Made by a program: the position numbers and the translations under genes. 6,934 nucleotides of DNA. Origin: Acidobacteriaceae bacterium. Lineage in GTDB: Bacteria > Acidobacteriota > Terriglobia > Terriglobales > Acidobacteriaceae. The notes below the pieces were generated by a model. It was given only the letters and a program-made list of their open reading frames with translations, ran no database searches and was not told the DNA's origin. The stretch is from contig PMBA01000289.1 in the NCBI GenBank assembly GCA_003152795.1, positions 8,327-15,260 of the forward strand, written 5' to 3'. Positions 1-5,590 of the stretch are shown here, piece after piece. Within the stretch, counting starts at the first letter, position 1. The number at the start of each line of letters is the position of its first letter.

Positions 1-884
1 GTCGCGATGGCGCGCAGAATGTCGTGGCTGACGCTGGTGATATCGCGCGAAGCAAAGCGCGAATCCACATAGAGGGCGCCCATGACTTCGCCACCAGCGG
101 GCTGGTCGGCCCGGGTGGTCTGGACGAGCGGCTTGCGCAAGGGCATGCAGATCACGGTTCGAAGGTCGAAGGCGACGATGCTCTGGCGCTCCTTGACATC
201 GAGCATCTGACTGGTGTCGGTGACCAGGTATTCGGAGTTCGAGGTCAAGGCGCCGTCCAGCACGGAACGGGAAATTGTTTTGTCGTCGAGCAGGGGCTCG
301 CCCTTCGAGTTGCGTCCGGCGGCGAGGGTGAGGGTGCCGTCGCTGTCGCGCAGGAAGATGTAGCCGCGTTCGGCGCGGGTCAGTTTCAGGGTGGCATCGA
401 GCAGGGTAACCAGGATCTCGTCGAGCACGCCGATGGTGTTGAGCTTGCGCGCCGCTTCCATGAAGAGGGTGAGCTTCTCGAGGTCGCTGGCCTCGGGGGC
501 GATCTGGATGCCGGAGATCTGGCTGAGAAATTCCCGGGCAGTGTTGGAAGTGGCGTGCAGCGGGTGGAAGATGAGGTAGGCAATATCGCGGGCGCCAAAT
601 TCCAGCCGGTCGTTGCGTTGCAGCTTGTGGCGGTCCACCTTCTCGCCGTTGACGAAAGTGCCGTGCTTGCTTCCCAGATCGACGACAAAAAATTCGCCGT
701 TCTCGGCAACGATGGAAGCATGTTCGCGAGACACGCGGGGGTCGGCGATGACCAGGTCGCGATCCACCTTGCGGCCCACCGTGAAAGGGGTGTGATTCAG
801 CGACAAGGTCTGCTGATCATTTCCCTGTACAAAAATCGCGATGGGAAAAATGCTCGATACGCCCGAATGCGACGAAGCCGACAT
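1..884 (-). CDS. FHA-GAF domain signalling protein, 3' end cut by window edge
   Basis: Reading the minus strand from an ATG at 884-882 gives 294 codons with no stop before the left edge, so the C-terminus is missing. Residues about 15-110 form an FHA phosphothreonine-binding domain: GRK at 37-39, the SREH signature at 52-55 and a GSKHGTFVNG block at 71-80, which are the usual loop residues for phosphopeptide contact. Residues about 135-294 look like a GAF domain: an alpha-helical entry (EKLTLFMEAARKLN), then LDATLKLTRAERGYIFL at about 162-178, and the typical M-x-x-LYVD strand at 268-274. No signal peptide or membrane helix is seen, so it is probably cytoplasmic. A GGGGGAGAG stretch lies about 10 nt upstream of the ATG. 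Proteins with this start often end in a SpoIIE/PP2C phosphatase, a sigma-54 AAA+ module, a cyclase or a kinase; the output here cannot be seen. It is co-oriented with the two GT87-like genes upstream, 71 bp away, and may be transcribed with them. Confidence 0.9.
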   Translation of the reverse strand, partial: MSASSHSGVSSIFPIAIFVQGNDQQTLSLNHTPFTVGRKVDRDLVIADPRVSREHASIVAENGEFFVVDLGSKHGTFVNGEKVDRHKLQRNDRLEFGARDIAYLIFHPLHATSNTAREFLSQISGIQIAPEASDLEKLTLFMEAARKLNTIGVLDEILVTLLDATLKLTRAERGYIFLRDSDGTLTLAAGRNSKGEPLLDDKTISRSVLDGALTSNSEYLVTDTSQMLDVKERQSIVAFDLRTVICMPLRKPLVQTTRADQPAGGEVMGALYVDSRFASRDITSVSHDILRAIA

Positions 885-955
885 GTACGCTGAACTCTCC
901 CCCGGCCGTCATGCCAGCACCCGACGCCAGCATCTGAGATGGGCCCCAAAGCATT
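885..955 (-). other. 71-bp intergenic gap, no terminator seen
   Basis: This is the gap between the stop of the second GT87-like gene and the FHA-GAF start, both on the minus strand. On the minus strand it holds two copies of GCTGGC and the G-rich Shine-Dalgarno of the FHA-GAF gene. I see no GC-rich hairpin followed by a T-run, so read-through from the GT87 pair is possible. I also see no convincing -35/-10 pair. Confidence 0.4.
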
Positions 956-2257
956 CTACGACGTGCCCAGCCTTGGCGGGGGAGTAAAAGTCCGGTGATC
1001 GCCCACCGTGAGGACCAGAGCCGCTACTACCACGGACAGCGGGAGGACAGTCCAAAGGGGGACGGCCCAGGCTGTTTCGACGGTGGCAGGCGGCAGAACG
1101 AAAGAAAGCGCGGCCAAAACGAAGCTGGCGAGCCATTGCCAGAGCAGAAGGGCAGCGGCAAAGCCGAAGAGCGACCGGGTGATGCGATTCCGGTTCCAGA
1201 GGCGTTGCCGGTCGCGCACCAGCATGAGGAGGGCGGGCAGCAGCATGACCTGGTTATAAAGGGCGTAGCTCGGAATGACGATGATGGTCACGGCCAAAGT
1301 GAGAAGAGCGGTGACGGCGAAGGCGGAGGTGTCTTCGGCAAGGCGGCGGTTTTTCCAACCGACATGCAGGGTGGCAGCGACGGCGAGCGCGCCCGCCACC
1401 AACCCCCAGGGAGCCGGGAGCAGTTTGTCCAGGGCCGAGACGGCGTCGGTGTAGCTGGGGTAGAGGCGCATGGCATCGATGAATTCGGGAATCCAGTGGG
1501 GCAGAAACCACTCCCCGGCGGCACACAGGATGGCCAAGGTGAACAGGAATGACGCCGCCCAGCGGTACCGGCGGCGCCAGTCAGCCAAGGTCCAGATCAT
1601 CAACCAGAGCAACAAGAGCCAGACAAGTTGCGGCTTGATGGTGGCCAGAGCCAGGGCAACGCCGGCGGCAATGGGGTGGTCCGATACGAGGAGCGCCAGC
1701 GCGACCGCCACCAGCGCGGCCACCAGCAACGACATTTGCTGGAGCTTGAGACCCTGCATTACGGTCAGGCTGCCGATGGTGAAAACGACCAGGCTTGCCT
1801 GTACCCACAGTGGCGGGGACCAGCGCAGCACGCGGAGCCACAACGGAATTGTGGCTACGGTGAGCACGAGCAAGACTCCGAAGAATCCTCTTCGCACGAT
1901 CTCGAACGGAAGATGGATGAAGGGGGCAATATAAAAGGTGACGTAGACCGGATAGGCGAAGCGCTGGTCTTTTGGATCCAAGGGGCGGGCCGGGTCCAGC
2001 AGACGGCCGTAGTAGCCCTGCTGAATCTCGCGAGTTACGTCGGGGCCGTAGGGATCGCGCCGGTTGAGGAAGAGTTCTCTGGCGCCGATCCAGTGAAGAT
2101 AGAGGTCGGAGAGATTGCCGCGGGGCCGGCCGTGGGCGACGGCATCGGATTTCTGGTACGGAATCAGGACACGGGTGGCGTACAGCCAGACGCCGGTTGC
2201 AGCGAGCGCGGCCGCGAGAAGCAGCCAGAGCGGCTTATGGGAAATGACAGGTCTCAT
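956..2257 (-). CDS. DUF2029/GT87-type polytopic membrane glycosyltransferase (second of tandem pair)
   Basis: This 433-residue protein has roughly ten hydrophobic segments, beginning with a membrane helix at residues 9-27. Its pattern matches the DUF2029/GT87 (PimE-like GT-C) family: an acidic site after TM1 (SDLYLHW at 50-56) followed by NRRDPYGPD at 65-73, an aromatic AYPVYVTFYIAP block at 101-112, QGLKLQQMSLLVAAL at 168-182, then AAGVALALATIKPQ at 197-210 (the family's lysine-proline) and YALYNQVMLLP near 331-341. Members transfer sugars from polyprenyl-phosphate donors on the outer face of the inner membrane; the substrate is unknown here. The ATG at 2257-2255 overlaps the upstream gene's TGA as ATGA, and there is no purine-rich Shine-Dalgarno, so translation is probably coupled. 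The frame stays open up to 2641, but that part lies inside the upstream gene and reads as Arg/Pro/Ser-rich shadow sequence. Confidence is high for the family and low for the exact donor or acceptor. Confidence 0.88.
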   Translation of the reverse strand: MRPVISHKPLWLLLAAALAATGVWLYATRVLIPYQKSDAVAHGRPRGNLSDLYLHWIGARELFLNRRDPYGPDVTREIQQGYYGRLLDPARPLDPKDQRFAYPVYVTFYIAPFIHLPFEIVRRGFFGVLLVLTVATIPLWLRVLRWSPPLWVQASLVVFTIGSLTVMQGLKLQQMSLLVAALVAVALALLVSDHPIAAGVALALATIKPQLVWLLLLWLMIWTLADWRRRYRWAASFLFTLAILCAAGEWFLPHWIPEFIDAMRLYPSYTDAVSALDKLLPAPWGLVAGALAVAATLHVGWKNRRLAEDTSAFAVTALLTLAVTIIVIPSYALYNQVMLLPALLMLVRDRQRLWNRNRITRSLFGFAAALLLWQWLASFVLAALSFVLPPATVETAWAVPLWTVLPLSVVVAALVLTVGDHRTFTPPPRLGTS

Positions 2258-3543
2258 GGCGCCATGGGGGGAAATCTGGATACTACAGCGCCCCCGTGAA
2301 CATGTCTCGGGATACCTCGAAAGCTCTGGGCCGAGGTGAGCAGGAACATGATCAGAATCGGAATGATGAGGTACACGTATGTGTGCCCGGCCAGCGAGAG
2401 CACATGCAGAGGCGGCAAGAACAGAACACCTTGAGTGATCAGCAGGCTGAGCCGGATCCAGTGCGGGATTCCGGTGTGGTCCGCCAGATATTGCGTAAAC
2501 AGACCGATGGGCAGGAGAGCGATGCACAAATCGGAAGGACTTAAGTGATAGCTCACGAGGATTGCCGCCAGGACAAAATTTCCGAACGCGAGATTTGCAG
2601 CATCGATGGACCTCGATGTATCGCTCTTGAAGCTTCTCCACGCATGCCAGAACAGCAGGACTGAAGCAATCCAGATGAGCACCAGACGGGCCGCCGTGTC
2701 CGGCACGACCCCCGAAACGCTGACCAGCCCTCGGAGATTGGCCATGGCTGACGGGTTAATGTCCGCCCGCGGCAGACTGCTCAACGACATCAAGAAGCGA
2801 GGATATGCGAACAGGAAAGCCCATCCGGAAATACCGGCTGAAATCAAGAGCAAGGTCACGAAGACGACGGCAAACCCACGAAGGATCGCTTTCCTGCCCA
2901 GCGACGCGACCAATACGACCAAGGTCAGAACAATATGGAACTTGAAGAGGCCGCAACCGAGCAGACAACCCGCCGTGAAGTCGCGGCCCCGTCGCAACTC
3001 AACCACCGACAGGGTCATGAACAGGAGGAGCAGCAGCGAATCCTGACCTTGCAGAAAACCGATCAATACGGGCGGAAACAAGAAGAACAGGGGCAGCAAG
3101 ACGCGCCAGTCGAGACGTTTGAAGATATGCCGTTGAAACAGTATCGCGATGTATGCCAGAACCCCAACGTTAAGCAGGCACCAGATCAGATAGGCGGTTG
3201 GCAGGGACCAAAGGCAGATTGGCAGGAACAGGAGGGTCTCAAATGGAGGATGGATGTAGTACTCGCCAGTGCGTCCGGCATAGCGAATCTGGAATTGCTC
3301 TTGAGCGTGAGGGTCGTAGAGTTGATGTCCATAGCCTTCGAGAACCATGCGAGCGGCGGCGTAGCGGTCGGGGAAGTCGGTTCCCTTCGCTCGATCTGAA
3401 AAGCCGTGGGCGAAATAGTAGACAACGCCGGCCAGTGCCAGAAGAAGAAGCAGGTTGGGGGCGAGCCGCACCCACCGGTTCCAGGGCGTAATCGCAGATT
3501 CTCCCGAGACGACGGATTCTCGAATTGGCGACTGAGGGTTCAC
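2254..3543 (-). CDS. DUF2029/GT87-type polytopic membrane glycosyltransferase (first of tandem pair)
   Basis: This 429-residue integral membrane protein has the full GT87 layout: TM1 at about 29-46, then TDFPDRYAAARMVLEG at 55-70 with the presumed catalytic Asp region and GHQLYDP at 72-78, YIHPPFETLLFLP at 96-108 (the Y-x-x-PP block), GQDSLLLLLF at 166-175, AGCLLGCGLFKFHIVL at 191-206 where the family usually has Lys-Pro, and SYHLSPSDL at 331-339 matching the late S-x-H-x(3)-x-D motif. It probably adds a sugar from a polyprenyl-phosphate donor at the periplasmic face. The start chosen is GTG at 3543-3541: two in-frame TGA codons lie about 45 nt upstream, the next in-frame ATG is residue 66, and no clear Shine-Dalgarno is present. 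A second GTG at 3471-3469 (residue 25) sits just before TM1 and is an alternative. It overlaps the next gene by 4 nt. Lys201 is followed by Phe-His instead of Pro, a small departure from the usual motif. Confidence 0.88.
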   Translation of the reverse strand: MNPQSPIRESVVSGESAITPWNRWVRLAPNLLLLLALAGVVYYFAHGFSDRAKGTDFPDRYAAARMVLEGYGHQLYDPHAQEQFQIRYAGRTGEYYIHPPFETLLFLPICLWSLPTAYLIWCLLNVGVLAYIAILFQRHIFKRLDWRVLLPLFFLFPPVLIGFLQGQDSLLLLLFMTLSVVELRRGRDFTAGCLLGCGLFKFHIVLTLVVLVASLGRKAILRGFAVVFVTLLLISAGISGWAFLFAYPRFLMSLSSLPRADINPSAMANLRGLVSVSGVVPDTAARLVLIWIASVLLFWHAWRSFKSDTSRSIDAANLAFGNFVLAAILVSYHLSPSDLCIALLPIGLFTQYLADHTGIPHWIRLSLLITQGVLFLPPLHVLSLAGHTYVYLIIPILIMFLLTSAQSFRGIPRHVHGGAVVSRFPPMAP

Positions 3544-3653
3544 TGGGAACGGTGCCGTGATATTGCCGACAGCGAGCCCCGGGTTTGCGGGTCATCACTG
3601 CCGAGACCCTGGATTCTATCGCCAAGCGGGAAAAGCACGAAAGGCAAACTGGG
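3544..3653. promoter_or_regulatory. Divergent intergenic region
   Basis: This region lies between the minus-strand GT87 pair and the plus-strand membrane protein gene, so it must carry at least one promoter for each direction. On the minus strand a TAGAAT (complement of 3613-3618) could be a -10, but the hexamer 17 bp further upstream (TTCGTG) is a poor -35, so I do not name it as a promoter. The plus-strand reading frame is open back to a TTG at 3585. If that TTG were the start, only 41 bp would separate the two genes, which would be tight for two promoters. Confidence 0.4.
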
Positions 3654-5225
3654 ATGGAGCCGTTGCAAGTTTGGGGTATGATCGCTCGCGTGAGAGCCAA
3701 CTACCTTTCTCGATCGCATGTGTTCTCGCTGGTGTTATTGCTGGGGTTGTTGGGCATGACGGCCCGTTCGGCCATCGATCCCGACCTCTGGTGGCACTTG
3801 CGCACGGGGCAGTGGATCGTGGAAACCGGGCAGGTGCCGCACTCCGACCCTTTTTCCTTCACGCGCTTCGGACACGCATGGGTATCGCATGAATGGCTGT
3901 CGGAGGTGGCGTTTTATGAACTCTGGAAACACGGTGGCGCCGCCGCCCTGATCGTATTCTCGGCCATCGTCACGACCGCTGGTTTCATGCTGCTTTATCT
4001 GCGCTGTCTTCGCGGTGGGGGAAAGAGGCACTGGGCAGCGGCCGCAACGGTGTTCGGGGCGCTGGCGTCGGCTCCTTCGTGGGGCGTGCGGCCGCAGATG
4101 TTCACCTTTACGCTGGCCAGCCTGCTTTTGTGGTTGGTCGAACGAGGCGAGGATCGGCCCAGGGTTCTGTTCTGGATCGCGCCGCTGTTTCTTCTGTGGC
4201 TGAATCTGCACGCCGGATTTGCGCTCGGCCCCGCTCTGTTGTTTGCGTACGGAGGGGGCCTGATCATGGAGATTGCGGTCGGCAGCACGTCCTGGAGCCA
4301 GGCACGATCCATGCTCGCGCGGGTGCTGGTGCTTCTGGTGGCGTGTCTGGCACTGGTGCCTCTCAACCCCAGCGGCGCGCAACTCTATCGTTATCCGCTC
4401 GATACTTTGCGCTCGCCCGGGATGCGGTCTTTCATCGTTGAGTGGTTCTCACCGAACTTTCATGACGGGATCTATCGGTCATTCTTGCTGGTATGGCTGG
4501 TGCTTCTGGTGGCACTCGCCAGTTCCCGCTCGCGGCCGAAGGGACGTGTGGTGGTTCCGCTGCTCCTGACCGGTTTCGCTGCCCTGGACGCGGTGCGCCA
4601 CATACCAATTTTCGTTCTGGTGGCGATACCGGTGATCGCGGCGGCTCTTCCCGCGGCGATCGGAGAACGCGACGAGGGGGCGCACGCCGCGAAAAGCGCG
4701 CGAGGCAGGGCAGGCGTCTCCTGGCGGTTCCGGGCCGTTTTCAACGCGGCCGTTATCGTCCTGGTCGGTGTATTCGCATTGGCAAAGTGGGTGAGTCTTG
4801 CCCGCGACCAGAACGCCCGCGTGGCCGAGATGTTTCCGCAACAAGCGGTCGCGTTCTTGCGGTCCGGTGACTATCCCCAGAGAATTTTCGTTTACTACGA
4901 CTGGGGAGGCTATGCCATCTGGAACCTTTATCCCGGATATCGGGTGTTCATGGACGGTCGGGCGGACCTTTATGGAGACGAACTGATGGGCCAATTTAAG
5001 GATGCGCTGCAGCTCCGGACGGGCTGGCGAGATGTTCTTGACCGGTGGAGGGTGGAGGCGGTGCTTGTGCCCCCTGGCTGCGCCCTGGCTCAGGTTCTGC
5101 TGCTTGATTCGAATTGGCAAACCGAATTCAGTGATTCTAAGGCGATTGTCCTAGTACGGAGGCATTCCCCGGATGAAAGGGGCGCCATTTTCCAGAAATC
5201 GACCGTCAGGGGGCAGGGAGGCTAA
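3654..5225 (+). CDS. Polytopic membrane protein with C-terminal soluble domain, probable GT-C-type glycosyltransferase
   Basis: Read from ATG 3654 this is 523 residues. TM1 is at about 23-39, followed by IDPDLWWHLRTGQWI at 41-55, VPHSDPFSFT at 61-70 and WVSHEWLSE at 76-84. An Asp/His/Glu-rich first outer loop after TM1 is the layout of GT-C enzymes (PMT/ArnT-like), so a lipid-linked sugar transferase is the best guess, not a proven function. About eight to nine more hydrophobic segments follow, to about residue 380. The tail at about 385-505 is a soluble domain, probably periplasmic, with YYDWGGYAIWNLYP at 414-427 and VFMDGRADLYGDE at 431-443, a block I associate with this uncharacterised family. 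The start is uncertain: TTG 3585 (546 aa), ATG 3654 with AAAGG 9 nt upstream, ATG 3678, or GTG 3690, which would leave about ten residues before TM1. It ends 109 bp before flp and could be cotranscribed with it, although its function need not be linked. Confidence 0.8.
   Translation: MEPLQVWGMIARVRANYLSRSHVFSLVLLLGLLGMTARSAIDPDLWWHLRTGQWIVETGQVPHSDPFSFTRFGHAWVSHEWLSEVAFYELWKHGGAAALIVFSAIVTTAGFMLLYLRCLRGGGKRHWAAAATVFGALASAPSWGVRPQMFTFTLASLLLWLVERGEDRPRVLFWIAPLFLLWLNLHAGFALGPALLFAYGGGLIMEIAVGSTSWSQARSMLARVLVLLVACLALVPLNPSGAQLYRYPLDTLRSPGMRSFIVEWFSPNFHDGIYRSFLLVWLVLLVALASSRSRPKGRVVVPLLLTGFAALDAVRHIPIFVLVAIPVIAAALPAAIGERDEGAHAAKSARGRAGVSWRFRAVFNAAVIVLVGVFALAKWVSLARDQNARVAEMFPQQAVAFLRSGDYPQRIFVYYDWGGYAIWNLYPGYRVFMDGRADLYGDELMGQFKDALQLRTGWRDVLDRWRVEAVLVPPGCALAQVLLLDSNWQTEFSDSKAIVLVRRHSPDERGAIFQKSTVRGQGG
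3677..3682 (+). promoter_or_regulatory. Possible -10 element (TATGAT) for a leaderless start at GTG 3690
   Basis: TATGAT ends 7 nt before an in-frame GTG at 3690, the distance expected between a -10 hexamer and +1. No good -35 is present at 16-18 bp spacing (the hexamer starting at 3654 reads ATGGAG), and the nearby TTGCAA at 3663 is too close at 8 bp. If this is a real promoter, the true start of the downstream gene is GTG 3690 and the ATG at 3654 lies upstream of the transcript. It may equally be a chance match. Confidence 0.25.
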
Positions 5226-5334
5226 AAAATGTTTCCCAGAGCCGTCCGAATCTGCGAAACTAAGCGCATCGGGACAGATTCCCAAAGTCGTCCCCTAATT
5301 GGAGTTTCCGGCATAAAGGCCGGAGGAGCCTAGA
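5226..5334 (+). promoter_or_regulatory. flp 5' leader, potentially structured
   Basis: This is the 109 nt between the membrane protein stop and the flp ATG, visibly less GC-rich than the genes around it. Several complementary pairs are exact: GAATCTG 5248-5254 with CAGATTC 5275-5281; GGGAC 5271-5275 with GTCCC 5290-5294, which would make an H-type pseudoknot with the first stem; GAAACT 5256-5261 with AGTTTC 5303-5308; and the hairpin at 5307-5324. I could not match it to the GEMM-I c-di-GMP consensus or to another named riboswitch. No sigma-54 TGGCAC-N5-TTGC site is present, no clear sigma-70 promoter is seen, and no terminator with a T-run follows the upstream gene. Confidence 0.4.
5307..5328 (+). 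promoter_or_regulatory. Hairpin overlapping a strong Shine-Dalgarno of flp
   Basis: TCCGGC (5307-5312) pairs perfectly with GCCGGA (5319-5324) around a six-base ATAAAG loop. The right arm takes in the first three bases of the GGAGGAG ribosome binding site (5322-5328), which sits 6 nt before the flp ATG. The near-ideal ribosome site fits a highly expressed pilin, and the overlap could let folding tune initiation. The sequence shows the pairing; the regulatory role is inference. Confidence 0.5.
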
Positions 5335-5502
5335 ATGACTGATTTGGCTAAGCTGTTGTGGCGTAATGAGGAAGGTCAGGACATCGCAGAATACGCGGTG
5401 ATGCTGGCGGTAATCCTGGTGATCGTGATTGGCACGGTCCGCCTGATTGGCGGCAACGCTAATAACGTGTTCTCGTCGGTAGCCAGCTCAATTTCCCAGT
5501 AA
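5335..5502 (+). CDS. flp: Flp/Fap-type pilin precursor (type IVb, Tad pilus subunit)
   Basis: The gene encodes 55 residues, within the usual size for Flp prepilins. The short hydrophilic leader (MTDLAKLLWRNEEG) ends at Gly14, followed by QDIAEY: cleavage by the prepilin peptidase (TadV/CpaA type) after Gly14 would place Glu at +5 and Tyr at +6, the Flp signature. The mature protein would be 41 residues, with a hydrophobic helix at about 21-39 and a short polar tail rich in Ser and Asn. It would sit in the inner membrane and then polymerise into a thin adhesive pilus exported through the CpaC channel. The ATG is supported by GGAGGAG 6 nt upstream. It lies 88 bp before cpaB in the same direction, the classic flp-first order of tad loci. 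Only one pilin gene is visible here. Confidence 0.95.
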   Translation: MTDLAKLLWRNEEGQDIAEYAVMLAVILVIVIGTVRLIGGNANNVFSSVASSISQ

Positions 5503-5528
5503 GGGGGCGGGGCAGGAAGTAGATGAGG

Positions 5529-5554
5529 CTCGCGGAAGGTAGGTTCACCGCGGG
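5529..5554 (+). repeat. Stem-loop between flp and cpaB
   Basis: CTCGCGG (5529-5535) pairs with CCGCGGG (5548-5554), giving a 7-bp stem with one G-U pair and a 12-nt loop. No T-run follows, so it is not an intrinsic terminator by sequence. A hairpin after an abundant pilin gene could protect the flp part of the message from 3' exonucleases or lower read-through into cpaB, which would help give many pilin copies per assembly protein. That role is inferred. Confidence 0.35.
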
Positions 5555-5590
5555 GACGAAGAACTACGGAATTGTCCGGGAAGGAGAGGA

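Noticed and set aside
24..893. 289-codon open frame on the plus strand
   Set aside because: It lies antisense to the FHA-GAF gene, whose translation shows intact FHA and GAF motifs. The plus-strand product is Gly/Ala/Val/Glu-rich with no recognisable domain, as expected from GC-rich complementary codons.
995..2299. Plus-strand open frames (995-1552 and 1628-2299)
   Set aside because: They are antisense to the second GT87-like gene, and their Gly/Glu/Asp/Gln-rich composition mirrors its hydrophobic codons.
2258..2641. N-terminal extension of the second GT87-like gene to a 561-residue protein
   Set aside because: The extra 128 residues are Arg/Pro/Ser/His-rich, overlap the coding region of the upstream gene in another frame, and would place non-membrane sequence before TM1. 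The ATGA start explains the gene better.
4325..4513. 18-nt exact direct repeat (GCTGGTGCTTCTGGTGGC at 4325-4342 and 4496-4513)
   Set aside because: Both copies are in the same codon phase and encode Leu/Val-rich membrane helix segments, so shared codon preference explains them. There is no sign of a mobile element or recombination scar.
3735..5120. Long minus-strand open frames (3735-4382 and 4479-5120)
   Set aside because: Both are antisense to the membrane protein gene, with Arg/Gln/His/Pro-rich products and no hydrophobic or domain pattern.
5226..5334. GEMM-I (c-di-GMP-I) riboswitch upstream of flp
   Set aside because: The conserved ACGCAAAGC core, GAAA tetraloop and its receptor are not present, so I did not assign this class despite the attractive context.
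5443..5464. TGGCAC followed by a GC-rich stretch, as a possible sigma-54 promoter
   Set aside because: It lies inside the flp coding sequence, and the -12 TTGC element is absent at the required spacing.
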